NCBI GenBank assembly: GCA_020741755.1
Contig: DYYI01000071.1
Location: forward strand, 1-64,000
Length of the DNA stretch: 64,000 nt
Source: Aliicoccus persicus_A
Lineage (GTDB): Bacteria > Bacillota > Bacilli > Staphylococcales > Salinicoccaceae
Direction: 5' to 3'
The translations under genes were made by a program, and so were the position numbers. This document shows positions 25,353 through 34,712 of this stretch, piece after piece. Within the stretch, counting starts at the first letter, position 1, and each line of letters starts with the position of its first letter. The notes beneath the pieces were generated by a model. That model had not been told where the DNA came from. It worked only from the letters and a program-made list of their open reading frames with translations, and did no database searches.

Positions 25353-26543
25353 TTATCCTTGTGTCAATCTAACAACATCTCTAGCAATCATCAGCTCTTC
25401 CTCTGTCGGTATAATTATAATTTTTACCGGACTGTATGGATGATTTAAGAAGACTTCTTCCCCACGCACTTTATTCATTGAAGGATCAAAGTAAACCCCC
25501 ATAAATTCAAGACCGCTGACGACTTTCTCTCTGACGATGTCAGAGTTCTCTCCAACACCTGCAGTAAATATAATTGCATCGAGTCCACCCATTGCAGTTG
25601 CATAAGAACCCATATATTTATGAATACGACTACCGAACACATCAAGTGCTAAAATTGCACGCTTGTTTCCTTTGTGTGCCTCTTGTTCGATGTCTCTTAA
25701 ATCACTTGAAAATCCGCTGACCCCAAGCAATCCAGATTCTTTATTGAGTACATCGAGCACTTCAACTGCCGTTCGATTTGTTTTATTCATGATATATGGA
25801 ATGAGTGCAGGATCTAAGTTACCAGATCGCGTCCCCATCGTCACACCTGCGAGTGGTGTAAACCCCATCGAAGTATCTATGGATTCGCCGCCTTTAACGG
25901 CTGCAATACTCGCACCATTTCCAAGGTGACAGCTGATCAATCGCAATTCTTTAAGCGGTCGACCGAGCAGCTCTGCGGCACGGTTCGTCACATATTTATG
26001 ACTCGTCCCATGAAAACCATATTTCCGTATGCCAAATTCCTTATAGTAATGATATGGCAAACTGTATAAATAAGATTTTTCTGGCATCGTTTGGTGGAAT
26101 GATGTATCAAATACAGCGATGTGTGGCACGTTTGGTAACAGCTTGCGGAATGCTTTAATGCCCATTAAATTCGGCGGATTATGCAGTGGTGCAAGTTCGC
26201 TGAGTTCATCTATGTTGCGAATTGTTTCATCATCAATAATGACGGAATCATCATAGATTTCTCCACCATGTACGACGCGGTGACCGGTCCCTTCAATATC
26301 ATTGATATCTTTTATAACGTTAAAGCGTTTCAGCTCAGTCAACATGACCTCTACCGCTTCTTTATGGTCACTGAATCGTGTCTCTAACACTTCTTTTTCA
26401 CCATTATAGTGCATCGTGAAGACGCCATTGTCCATACCGATACGTTCTGCTAAACCGGATGCAATCACACGCTCTTTTGGCATGTCGAATAATTTAAATT
26501 TAAAAGAAGAGCTTCCAGCATTAATCGCCATTATGATAGACAT
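25353..26543 (-). CDS. ackA: Acetate kinase
   Basis: Makes ATP and acetate from acetyl phosphate (overflow metabolism), or the reverse. The 396-aa protein has the ASKHA fold signatures MAINAGSSSFKFKLF (N-terminus), the catalytic-region FDTSFHQTMP, the histidine/glycine block HLGNGASIAAVKGG, and the C-terminal IIFTAGVGENSDIVRE. It starts 20 nt downstream of the methyltransferase gene, so the two share a transcript; this order is conserved in B. subtilis (ytxK-ackA). Confidence 0.96.
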   Translation of the reverse strand: MSIIMAINAGSSSFKFKLFDMPKERVIASGLAERIGMDNGVFTMHYNGEKEVLETRFSDHKEAVEVMLTELKRFNVIKDINDIEGTGHRVVHGGEIYDDSVIIDDETIRNIDELSELAPLHNPPNLMGIKAFRKLLPNVPHIAVFDTSFHQTMPEKSYLYSLPYHYYKEFGIRKYGFHGTSHKYVTNRAAELLGRPLKELRLISCHLGNGASIAAVKGGESIDTSMGFTPLAGVTMGTRSGNLDPALIPYIMNKTNRTAVEVLDVLNKESGLLGVSGFSSDLRDIEQEAHKGNKRAILALDVFGSRIHKYMGSYATAMGGLDAIIFTAGVGENSDIVREKVVSGLEFMGVYFDPSMNKVRGEEVFLNHPYSPVKIIIIPTEEELMIARDVVRLTQG

Positions 26544-26563
26544 AATTTAATCCTCGCATTCCA

Positions 26564-27466
26564 TTACTTGGTTTCATTTTCACCATTATCATACCAATTA
26601 TTTAGATCGTTTAGAAATGTTTTTATAGCGTTCGCATTTTTAAAATCTGGTACTTTTAAGAGCAATACGTCTCGATTATCCTCAGATGGTTTCACATTTT
26701 CTAACACCATAATAGATTTCCCACTGTCCTTCGATTTAAAAATTGTTTCTGGAAGTGTTAAAAACATCTTGAGTGAAACATGTTCTTTAATATATGTTTT
26801 TATCGTGTCGCTGTGCGATTCTAATATATTTGATGGCACGATGAATACGCCGACACCGCCAGGTTTCACCAGTTGCATACCGCGTTCAAGTAAGAGTAAA
26901 TGTGCATAGCTCATCCCCTCTTCAAATGCGGTAACATAACCTTCTACTTCTACCGGGTAATAGCCAATCGGTAAATCACCAATGACAGCATCCATGTCAT
27001 CGATGAACATGTCTTCAAGTGCATTCTGCGGATAAATTTCCATCTTCGTTTTCAAGTATTCACAAAGTGCGACATTGAGCTGTGCTAATGATGGATCAAT
27101 TTCAACCCCATGTAAGTTGACCTCATTCAGTTGCTCTTTGACCGTCATCGATAGATGGCCAGAGCCACTCCCGATATCGAGTAAGTTAAATGATTCTCTA
27201 TTATATAGTCCGAGAATATGACTGATTAAGTATCCGATTGAATCGGGTGTCAACTGATGATTCGCTTGGATTTTTTCCTCTTTCGACTGTTTTAAATAAG
27301 CAAACTGAAACGCTTTGCGCATGTCAGTATACGTGGTATCACTTGCATCTACTTCATAAAGAGCTTCTCCAAGTGCATCTAGGCGAGACTCTGGCATACT
27401 TTCCGCCAATCTATCCACTTCATTAATAATAATTTGGTATAAAATTTCTAATTTAGATTGTTCCAT
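26564..27466 (-). CDS. Class I SAM-dependent methyltransferase, YtxK-like
   Basis: N6-adenine-type DNA methylase fold, 300 aa. SAM-binding motif I is LLDIGSGSGHLSMTV (about 110-124). The catalytic loop reads IGDLPIGYYP, where DNA/RNA adenine methylases have NPPY-type motifs; Asp-Leu-Pro-Ile may mean altered or lost base methylation. The N-terminal about 80 residues are helical. This is the YtxK family found just upstream of ackA; its target is unknown to me. The SD AAGGTGATCAT precedes the start. Confidence 0.85.
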   Translation of the reverse strand: MEQSKLEILYQIIINEVDRLAESMPESRLDALGEALYEVDASDTTYTDMRKAFQFAYLKQSKEEKIQANHQLTPDSIGYLISHILGLYNRESFNLLDIGSGSGHLSMTVKEQLNEVNLHGVEIDPSLAQLNVALCEYLKTKMEIYPQNALEDMFIDDMDAVIGDLPIGYYPVEVEGYVTAFEEGMSYAHLLLLERGMQLVKPGGVGVFIVPSNILESHSDTIKTYIKEHVSLKMFLTLPETIFKSKDSGKSIMVLENVKPSEDNRDVLLLKVPDFKNANAIKTFLNDLNNWYDNGENETK

Positions 27467-27486
27467 ATGATCACCTTAAATAATAA

Positions 27487-27513
27487 ATGGCTGTCCAAGC
27501 CTTGGACAGCCAT
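27487..27513 (-). terminator. Terminator-like hairpin downstream of tpx
   Basis: Perfect 12-bp stem ATGGCTGTCCAA/TTGGACAGCCAT with a 3-nt loop. The T tract on the minus strand is short, so termination may be partial. Confidence 0.65.
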
Positions 27514-27529
27514 GAAATATTTCTAATTT

Positions 27530-28024
27530 TTATAGTCCGTTTAAAACGTCTAATGCTTTTTCATAGTCTGGTTCGTTTGTACCTTCAGATACATATTCAA
27601 TATATTGTACTGTATCGTTCTCATCAATGACGAACACACTGCGTGCAAGCAAGCGTAAATTTGGCATTAATACGCCGTATTTATTAGCGAAATCTAACAG
27701 TTTATGGTCGCTTAATGTGACAACGTTATCTACACCTTCAGCACCACACCATCTCTTTTGAGCGAATGGTAAATCGTTAGAAACTGTTAATACCGTCACG
27801 TTGTTTTCGCCAGCTGCTTCGTTAAACTTTTTTGTCTGTGTGCTACATACACCTGTATCGAGCGATGGTACAACACTGATCAAACGTTTTTTACCTGCAT
27901 AGTCATTCGATGAAACTTCAGATAAGTCATTCGCAACAGCAGTAAACTCTGGCGCTTTATCACCAACTGATAATGCTGTGCCTTCAAGCTTAATAGGATT
28001 GCCTTTAAATGTTATTTCTGTCAT
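27530..28024 (-). CDS. tpx: Thiol peroxidase (atypical 2-Cys peroxiredoxin)
   Basis: Reduces lipid and hydrogen peroxides using thioredoxin. With the start at MTEITFKG (SD GAGGGGG 6 nt upstream) the protein is 164 aa, the usual Tpx size; the open frame runs 5 codons further upstream without an SD. Peroxidatic Cys60 is in SLDTGVCSTQT and resolving Cys93 is in QKRWCGAEG, the Tpx-specific arrangement. Downstream of sppA and the RDD gene on one strand. Confidence 0.95.
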   Translation of the reverse strand: MTEITFKGNPIKLEGTALSVGDKAPEFTAVANDLSEVSSNDYAGKKRLISVVPSLDTGVCSTQTKKFNEAAGENNVTVLTVSNDLPFAQKRWCGAEGVDNVVTLSDHKLLDFANKYGVLMPNLRLLARSVFVIDENDTVQYIEYVSEGTNEPDYEKALDVLNGL

Positions 28025-28049
28025 TTGAATCCCCCTCAATTTTAAACGC

Positions 28050-28610
28050 TTATATATTTGTTGTACTAGATTCTTGTGAAATTTTCAAGTTATCTAACTT
28101 TTCTTCAGACGAAGAAATTTCTTTCGATATTTCTTCACGATACGTATCAAATTTTTCATTTACGACGAAAGTATCGGCAAAATAGTCATGGATTCCCGTT
28201 CTTCTTTCTGTAAAAAGAACAGCCAAATAAGGCAAATAGAATAATGAGTTATTAATAAAACGTCCAATGATTTCACGGTAAATCACTTGAGACCACGTCA
28301 GTTTACCGCCCGTTTCTGATTTCACTTTAATGCCTGTGACCATCTTGCCAAGTGTCTGATTCAAATAGTATGTCATCAAAACGAAATAGATAACCATCAG
28401 TACTGCTGAGACAATATTTTCAGTCGATAAGTATGGCACGAACAAATAGCCCTCAGATAGATTCAGTGCATTTAAAAATGGGTAGACGACGATTTGAGAT
28501 AAACCCCAGATCACTGCGATATCTATTAAATAACTCACGACACGCGTGGCAAAATTTGCCGTCGACATAATCACCATTTTTTCATCGTGAGTATGTGTTT
28601 CAGTTGTCAT
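28050..28610 (-). CDS. RDD-family membrane protein
   Basis: A 186-aa membrane protein with the RDD fold: the opening helix carries the Arg of ATRVVSYLIDIAVIWG, with its Asp at the end of that stretch, and two further membrane segments follow (about 62-85 and 120-140). LGKMVTGIKVKSETGG is the usual loop after the second helix. RDD proteins are thought to be transporters or membrane accessories. The ATG at 28610 is favoured, as GAGGTG lies 6 nt upstream; the upstream GTG overlaps that SD. It follows sppA by 12 nt, the same order as B. subtilis sppA-yteJ, where the RDD protein is linked to SppA. Confidence 0.85.
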   Translation of the reverse strand: MTTETHTHDEKMVIMSTANFATRVVSYLIDIAVIWGLSQIVVYPFLNALNLSEGYLFVPYLSTENIVSAVLMVIYFVLMTYYLNQTLGKMVTGIKVKSETGGKLTWSQVIYREIIGRFINNSLFYLPYLAVLFTERRTGIHDYFADTFVVNEKFDTYREEISKEISSSEEKLDNLKISQESSTTNI

Positions 28611-28622
28611 TTCGTTCACCTC

Positions 28623-29621
28623 TTATTCATTGTATAAATACATCGGTCTTGGGTGGACATTCAAATATTGAATGTAATCTAGTTGAGACGCATGATCTTC
28701 AAACAGTAAGCTGCCGAGCGTTTGTTTGATGCCTGGAATCGGTATACCGAAAAGAGGGTTCGCTTCTGGCATGCCATATTCAATCACTTGAGCGTTCTCG
28801 CCGACCTCTTCTTTAAGTGCTGCTAGTGCATCATCAAAGTTACCAATTTCATCAACAAGACCGTTCTCAATCGCATCTTCCGCCAAGTAAATACGACCGT
28901 CTGCTAGGTCGCGTACATCTGATTCATCCATATCACGACCTTCAACAATGACCTGTACGAAATCATCATGCATGCTATCTGTTAAATACTGAAAATATTC
29001 ATCTTCTTCTTCAGTCATCGGTGTAAACATTGAGCCCATATTTTTCATGTCACCACTTGCCCATGTCGTCTCTTCGATACCTAAGTTATCCATCAGCTCT
29101 GAAGCGTTAAAACCACTCATAATCACGCCGATAGAGCCCGTCAGTGTTTCTCTAGATGCAAAGATCTTATCCGCTGGAGCAGAGATATAATATCCGCCTG
29201 ATGCAGCCATGTTGCCCATCGTTGAATAAATCGTTTTATCTTGTTCTTTAATTTCTACAAGTAACTTATGTAATTCGGCACTTTCATAAACCCCACCACC
29301 TGGTGAGTCGACATGAAGTAATACCGCACTAATTGAAGCATCATCTCTAATCTCTTTCAGTGCTTCAAGCGTCAATTCATGATTATATCCTACAGCCCCA
29401 AATGTAGATGCCGGTTGATTCATTATTGCACCTTCAACATTTACGATGGCGACTTTGTTTGTCGGCGCACCCATTTCATATGTGCTTTTTGGTACCTCAT
29501 CTATAAAATCAGTTTGCATAAATCGATCAATGTCAGCGGATAACATCATATTCATGAATGAAAATCCAATTCCGACGAAAAATAACGTTGCTGCAATAAT
29601 CAATGCGACAATTCTTTTCAT
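28623..29621 (-). CDS. sppA: Signal peptide peptidase SppA
   Basis: Membrane-anchored serine protease that degrades cleaved signal peptides. With the start MKRIVALIIAATLFF (SD GGAGTGGG) the protein is 332 aa; the frame extends 30 codons upstream without support. One N-terminal membrane anchor (4-24), then the ClpP-like catalytic domain: HVDSPGGGVYES, the nucleophile Ser in MAASGGYYIS, and the general base Lys in WASGDMKNMGS, 50-odd residues later, as in Bacillus SppA. C-terminal ADGRIYLAEDAIENGLVDEIG is typical. Operon sppA-RDD-tpx; divergent from the NAD kinase. Confidence 0.93.
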   Translation of the reverse strand: MKRIVALIIAATLFFVGIGFSFMNMMLSADIDRFMQTDFIDEVPKSTYEMGAPTNKVAIVNVEGAIMNQPASTFGAVGYNHELTLEALKEIRDDASISAVLLHVDSPGGGVYESAELHKLLVEIKEQDKTIYSTMGNMAASGGYYISAPADKIFASRETLTGSIGVIMSGFNASELMDNLGIEETTWASGDMKNMGSMFTPMTEEEDEYFQYLTDSMHDDFVQVIVEGRDMDESDVRDLADGRIYLAEDAIENGLVDEIGNFDDALAALKEEVGENAQVIEYGMPEANPLFGIPIPGIKQTLGSLLFEDHASQLDYIQYLNVHPRPMYLYNE

Positions 29622-29732
29622 TGCGAAAACCCACTCCAATTCTATATTTTCATTTGATTTATGATAACATATTACTTGATTAATACTCATGTAATGAGAT
29701 GCTTCACACACGATAAAAAAGGAGAAATGTGC

Positions 29733-30536
29733 ATGTCAAATTTTAATACTGTTTATATATATGCACCCCACGCAAAAGAACGCGAAGCAGTAAAGCCGGA
29801 ACTCGAGACGTTGTTTAATCGTCTAAACATTGAAATCGTAGACGATAAAAAATCTGCAGATATCGTAGCATCGATCGGTGGAGATGGTGCCTTTCTTAAA
29901 GCTGTCAGGGATGTTAACTTCAGAGATGACTGTGTTTATCTCGGCATAGCCACAGCAAACAAGACACACTTCTACGCAGATTTTCATGTCAATCATCTCA
30001 ATGAGTTAGAGGATGCATTTTTAAAAGATAATTTTGACCCAAGACGCTATCCAATTATTGAAGTACGTGTCAACGACAACCAACCGGTCTACTGTTTAAA
30101 TGAATTCACCATTCGCTCAAGTATTATAAAGACAATTCGCATGGACATTTATATCAATGATTTTCTATTTGAACAATTTATGGGCGATGGCATCGTCGTA
30201 TCCACACCGACTGGCTCGACGGGGTATAATAAATCACTTGGCGGCGCAGTCGTCGATCCATTGATTCATGCCATTCAAGTCACTGAACTGGCGAGCGTGA
30301 ACTCAAATACACACCGTACTCTCGGTACAAGTTTCTTATTACAAAAAGAACGACCGCTCACATTGCTCATTGATAAGAGCGTTGACTATTATCCGATACT
30401 TGCACTTGATAATGAAGCGCTCGGTGTAACAAATACAGATAAGATTGAAATTAAAGTGAGTGATAAGTTTATCCGAACGCTCAGACTTGAGAACAATACA
30501 TTTTGGCATAAGACAAAAAGAAACTTCCTACAGTAA
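29733..30536 (+). CDS. NAD kinase
   Basis: Phosphorylates NAD to NADP. The 267-aa protein has the GGDG motif (49-52 in SIGGDGAFLK), the NAD-binding YCLNEFTIRSS, and the conserved GDGIVVSTPTGSTGYNKS segment. I chose the start MSNFNTVYIY, since AAGGAG lies 8 nt upstream; earlier in-frame starts do not have one. It corresponds to the second Bacillales NAD kinase (ytdI position, divergent from sppA). The stop codon sits in the loop of the terminator that follows. Confidence 0.92.
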   Translation: MSNFNTVYIYAPHAKEREAVKPELETLFNRLNIEIVDDKKSADIVASIGGDGAFLKAVRDVNFRDDCVYLGIATANKTHFYADFHVNHLNELEDAFLKDNFDPRRYPIIEVRVNDNQPVYCLNEFTIRSSIIKTIRMDIYINDFLFEQFMGDGIVVSTPTGSTGYNKSLGGAVVDPLIHAIQVTELASVNSNTHRTLGTSFLLQKERPLTLLIDKSVDYYPILALDNEALGVTNTDKIEIKVSDKFIRTLRLENNTFWHKTKRNFLQ

Positions 30537-30552
30537 CTGTAGGAAGTCTTTT
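30523..30552. terminator. Bidirectional terminator between NAD kinase and thiI
   Basis: ACTTCCTACAG (30523-30533) pairs with CTGTAGGAAGT (30537-30547); the 3-nt loop TAA is the kinase stop codon. T-rich on the right and A-rich on the left. Confidence 0.85.
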
Positions 30553-31748
30553 TAAAGTAAATCTTCAAATGTTTCTTCTTCTTTTTCGTGTGACTCGTAG
30601 ACGATGATGTTTTTAAATCCTTCTTCGATCAATGGTTCAAAATCTATTTTTTCTTCAAAATGTAGTGTCTTATCTAATCTCGGATTGATTTTTGGATTTT
30701 TCGGCTTAAAAATCGTACAGCAATCTTCATATGGGAGAATCGACGTTTCAAATGTTCCATATTTATTCGCTAATTCAACAATTTCCATTTTTTCATGGGA
30801 TAATAGCGGACGAAGAATCGGATAATTTGTCACTTCATTAATCACGTGCATGCTACTCAATGTTTGCGATGCAACTTGTCCGAGATTCTCTCCATTTACA
30901 ATCGCCTGTGCTTCTGTTTTAACAGCCAGTTGCTCAGCAATTCTTAACATCAATCGACGTGTAGTAGTCATCGAATAGTTATCGGGTACATTTTTATATA
31001 TCGTCGTTTGAATATCAGTAAACGGATATATGTGCAGTTTTATCTTTGCACCGATACGTTCGGACATAATATCGACGAGACGCTTTACTTTATCTGTCGC
31101 TTCTTTCGATGTATACGGTGGTGAATGGAAATGGATTGCTTCAATTTCTACACCTTTTTTTGCAACTTCCAAGCCTGCAACAGGCGAATCTATCCCGCCT
31201 GATAATAAGAGCAACGCTTTACCACCTGTTCCATAAGGCAGACCACCTTGAAGATATTCATGCTCACAATAAACATATACGCGGTCCGTCTTAACTTGAA
31301 TCATAATCGTATGATCGGGTGCTTTTACATTCACATGTAAGTGTTCATTATTTTTCTGAACATATGAACCGACCATCTGTTGAATTTCTCCAGTATTAAA
31401 TTCAAATTTTTTATCCTGTCGCTTCACTTCAATTTTGAAGCTCTTACCACTCGGAAACGATGATGCCATATTAGATGCTGTCTTTTTAATAACTTCAATA
31501 TCCCGTTCAATTTTCAAAACTGGAGAGACGCTTAATATGCCACTGATGTAACGGATACGCTCTAAGACAGACTCATATGATTCACCATTTAAATCAATCA
31601 GAGCAGAGCTATAATCTGTTTTAATTTCAGCATCCGTTCCAGCTAATGCATTTTTTATATTTTTCTTTAATACATTGATGAACATATTTCTATTTCTTGT
31701 TTTTAACGTAATTTCTCCATATCTTACGAGTACATGATCATATTTCAT
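30552..31748 (-). CDS. thiI: tRNA 4-thiouridine synthase ThiI
   Basis: Adenylates U8 of tRNA and transfers sulfur to form 4-thiouridine. The 398-aa protein has an N-terminal ferredoxin-like and THUMP region (about 1-165) and a PP-loop ATPase domain with SGGIDS (183-188). LPYEDCCTIFKPKNPK holds a conserved Cys pair near the C-terminus. The rhodanese domain of the E. coli enzyme is absent, as in other Firmicutes, where the dedicated cysteine desulfurase supplies sulfur directly. That gene is immediately upstream and overlaps by 4 nt. Confidence 0.95.
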   Translation of the reverse strand: MKYDHVLVRYGEITLKTRNRNMFINVLKKNIKNALAGTDAEIKTDYSSALIDLNGESYESVLERIRYISGILSVSPVLKIERDIEVIKKTASNMASSFPSGKSFKIEVKRQDKKFEFNTGEIQQMVGSYVQKNNEHLHVNVKAPDHTIMIQVKTDRVYVYCEHEYLQGGLPYGTGGKALLLLSGGIDSPVAGLEVAKKGVEIEAIHFHSPPYTSKEATDKVKRLVDIMSERIGAKIKLHIYPFTDIQTTIYKNVPDNYSMTTTRRLMLRIAEQLAVKTEAQAIVNGENLGQVASQTLSSMHVINEVTNYPILRPLLSHEKMEIVELANKYGTFETSILPYEDCCTIFKPKNPKINPRLDKTLHFEEKIDFEPLIEEGFKNIIVYESHEKEEETFEDLL

Positions 31749-32866
31749 TGTAATACCTCACTCACTTCTCTTAGTGCATAATTAATTGCGTCGATCAAAG
31801 CATCGACATCCGTCTCAGTGTTGTGCATGCCCATCGATATTCGAACACTACCATCGATTGCAATTTGTTCCGTACCAATTGCTAACAACGTTTCATTCGG
31901 TTTGGCATGATTGGAATGACATGCAGATGTAGTTGAAACCGCTACATTCTTGTCACTTAATATATTTACGATAACTTCCCCTTTTACACCGATAAAACTC
32001 ATGTTGATAACGTGCGGGATATCTGATGGTTGCAATCGAATCGAATGATGATTTCTAAACGCATCTAAAACCTTTGATTTAAAACCTTCTAATCTCTGTT
32101 GTACAGCATCCTTAGATTCTAGTGTTTCTCGAAGTGCCCGCACCATCGCGGCAACACTCGGTAGATTTACTGTCCCACTGCGTAGTCCGTCTTCATGTCC
32201 ACCACCATGTAACAATGGTCGTAGAATATTCTTTTGTTTGAAAAGCACAGCACCGACACCTTTAGGACCGTAAAATTTATGACTGCTAATGCTCAGTGCA
32301 TCAACACCTTGATAATTGATATTTACTTTACCAATTGCTTGTGTTGCATCGACATGAAAGTATGCTTTTGGATACTGACTTACAATCGAGGCGATTTCTT
32401 TAATTGGTTGAACGGTGCCGATGATGTTGTTCACGGCCATCACGGAAACAAAGACGACATCATCATTCATTAACGTTTTAAAATTTTCCATATCTATATG
32501 TCCTTGATCAGTCGCTCGAATATATTTTAAATTGTAATGCTTAAATGTCTTCAATGTGTCGATGACGCTCGGATGTTCAAATGGACTGACCAGCACAGTA
32601 TTACCTGAAACTTCTTTTTTAGTCAACATGCTTTTAATTACCAAGTTGTTACCTTCTGTTGCACCGGATGTAAAGACAGATTCATAAGTCGGTACACCAA
32701 GCATGTTTGTCAATTGACGGCGTGCTGTATCTAATAGTCGTGTGGATTCTTTTCCTCCATCGTGAATGCTCGCAGTATTATAATAATATTTTTCATTCGT
32801 TTTCACCCAAGTATCTAATGCCGGCTGACATATTTGTGTCGTTGCAGCGTTATCAAAATAGTGCAT
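31745..32866 (-). CDS. Cysteine desulfurase (NifS/IscS-like, ThiI partner)
   Basis: PLP enzyme that removes sulfur from cysteine as a persulfide. The start MHYFDNAATT with SD AGGAGTG gives 373 aa; the frame extends 6 codons upstream without an SD. PLP-binding Lys197 is in SISSHKFYGPKG, the catalytic Cys316 in STTSACHSNH, and the ATEGNN motif near residue 70 binds cofactor phosphate. It overlaps thiI by 4 nt (ATGA type), so it very probably feeds sulfur to tRNA thiolation (the NifZ role in B. subtilis). Confidence 0.93.
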   Translation of the reverse strand: MHYFDNAATTQICQPALDTWVKTNEKYYYNTASIHDGGKESTRLLDTARRQLTNMLGVPTYESVFTSGATEGNNLVIKSMLTKKEVSGNTVLVSPFEHPSVIDTLKTFKHYNLKYIRATDQGHIDMENFKTLMNDDVVFVSVMAVNNIIGTVQPIKEIASIVSQYPKAYFHVDATQAIGKVNINYQGVDALSISSHKFYGPKGVGAVLFKQKNILRPLLHGGGHEDGLRSGTVNLPSVAAMVRALRETLESKDAVQQRLEGFKSKVLDAFRNHHSIRLQPSDIPHVINMSFIGVKGEVIVNILSDKNVAVSTTSACHSNHAKPNETLLAIGTEQIAIDGSVRISMGMHNTETDVDALIDAINYALREVSEVLQ

Positions 32867-32882
32867 CGTTTCACTCCTAAAC

Positions 32883-32915
32883 ATAAGAAAGACTTAGGAG
32901 TTTGGCCCTAAGTCT
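32883..32915 (-). terminator. Terminator downstream of ezrA
   Basis: On the minus strand AGACTTAGG (32915-32907) pairs with CCTAAGTCT (32898-32890), followed by a T-rich tract. The ezrA stop codon is in the first arm. Confidence 0.7.
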
Positions 32916-34614
32916 AGTTATTTTCATTCTCAAATGCGTTGATAATTTTATTTACTGCGCCAGGTTCAACTTTCTCTAACGCATCTTGAACAATTTCTAA
33001 CGCACGCTTATAACGGTTATCACTGAACAGACGCTCTGCTTCTTCTAGACGACTGTTAAATGCTTCGTCACTCGTACGGTATCTATTTCCATATTGAATC
33101 ATAAGTTCTGTTAAACCTGCTTCATAAAGTACTTCGTATACTTCTTGCTCGAATTTATTTAAATCTATCATGACATGATTCACTTTGTCTTTGATTAACT
33201 TGATGTTCATCGGTCGACGTTCAAAGTATTTTACTATCTCAGCAAGGTTTACGTCAAGTTCATGCTTCATGACAACGAAACGCTCTGGAACACTCGTTAA
33301 ATTCGCCATCGATAAATCACGATATATTTGGTCTTTACGCTTCTCAATATATGCACTATTCTCCGTTGCCTCTTGTTCATCTTCACGCAACGTCACAAAA
33401 TAATCTTGAATCGCTTCTTGTTCGTCATTAATCTCATCAATATTTACTTTAATGTGTTCAACATTATCGACAAGTCGGCTATAACGTGTAATGTTTTTCT
33501 TTGTTTCAGTTACGATATCATCATATATATCGATAAGGTTTTCTATTTCATTCTCAAATTTATGAACGCTATGCACATCGGCTTCATTGACATAAAATTG
33601 ATCTTTAATATAGTCTATTTCAGTTCTTAAGACGTAGTTCGTATCTTTCGCTTTGAATAGCTTATCTGAAATTTCCTTCTGATACTCCTCAACCGTCGCT
33701 TTTGCTTTTACTTCATGTTCGACAAGTTCTAACATCTCGTCCATCGCGCCATTGATATCATCAATTTTCTCCTGCGCTTCTTCAAGTTCTAACTGTGTAA
33801 TGAGCGGTTCTATTTCATTGAGTTTGAACTTTAAGTCAGAGAGTGTATTTTCTACTTGAACATGTTCTAAATCATACCCCTGAGACTTTAATTCACGACA
33901 CCCAAAGCGAATATCCTGGAATTGATTTGGTAGCTCTTTTTGTACGACACGAATCATATTTGGAATCGCCAACATATTTTCTCTCAAGCTTTCCAAATCT
34001 TCTTTAATATCATTTACATGTTGATTTGCAGTATAGTAGTTTCCATCGTTCGTTTGTTTTTTGTATTCTTTTAACTCTGGTTCAAACGATAAAATGAGAC
34101 GTTCTAACGGTCGTTCTGATTCACCATATTGGTGGCCGTTCGCGAGCACATCGCGCTTGGCCTCACGGAAGAGCTTATCCGATTCTGCATATAAGCGCTC
34201 TGATTGCTTGTGCAGATTCGATAGATTATCGATACCATCGACCATTGAATCAAAATTCTCCTGAACCGTTTTAATTTCACCTTCAGCCACTTGCATGTTC
34301 TCTTTTGCGTCATTAAATTTAAACTGTTCTAACGAAAGTTTAGATTGCTCTAATTTTTCTTCGGCTGAATTACCGTTCACGTCCAGTGAATGATGCCAAC
34401 CATCGATCCATTCATTTGTTTTTTGTTCTGCCTCTCCGTGCATATTGAATTGCTTCATTTTCGCAATTGACTGATCAAATGGCAGGAGTCTAACACGTTC
34501 TAATTCTGATATTAAGTTCTCTACTTCGTTTTTCTTCATATTTCTTATGTATAATAATATGCCGACAGCAATGATTAAGACGACAATTATTCCAATTAGA
34601 ATATATACCCACAT
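32914..34614 (-). CDS. ezrA: Septation ring formation regulator EzrA
   Basis: Negative regulator and organiser of FtsZ rings and a divisome scaffold. The 566-aa protein has one N-terminal membrane anchor (about residues 3-24, extracellular N-terminus) followed by a long cytoplasmic region predicted to be spectrin-like coiled coil throughout (heptad-rich, very high Glu/Lys). The length matches staphylococcal EzrA (about 565). The SD TTAGGAGG precedes an ATG. It is upstream of nifS-thiI but separated by a terminator, and divergent from the GAF gene, as in S. aureus. Confidence 0.94.
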   Translation of the reverse strand: MWVYILIGIIVVLIIAVGILLYIRNMKKNEVENLISELERVRLLPFDQSIAKMKQFNMHGEAEQKTNEWIDGWHHSLDVNGNSAEEKLEQSKLSLEQFKFNDAKENMQVAEGEIKTVQENFDSMVDGIDNLSNLHKQSERLYAESDKLFREAKRDVLANGHQYGESERPLERLILSFEPELKEYKKQTNDGNYYTANQHVNDIKEDLESLRENMLAIPNMIRVVQKELPNQFQDIRFGCRELKSQGYDLEHVQVENTLSDLKFKLNEIEPLITQLELEEAQEKIDDINGAMDEMLELVEHEVKAKATVEEYQKEISDKLFKAKDTNYVLRTEIDYIKDQFYVNEADVHSVHKFENEIENLIDIYDDIVTETKKNITRYSRLVDNVEHIKVNIDEINDEQEAIQDYFVTLREDEQEATENSAYIEKRKDQIYRDLSMANLTSVPERFVVMKHELDVNLAEIVKYFERRPMNIKLIKDKVNHVMIDLNKFEQEVYEVLYEAGLTELMIQYGNRYRTSDEAFNSRLEEAERLFSDNRYKRALEIVQDALEKVEPGAVNKIINAFENENN

Positions 34615-34712
34615 GGTCAGATTCCTCCTAACATACTTAAGTATAAACTAAAATATTGAAACTCTAAACATTAAAATGTATAATTTGTTAAATATTTAAA
34701 TGAGGTGACGCA

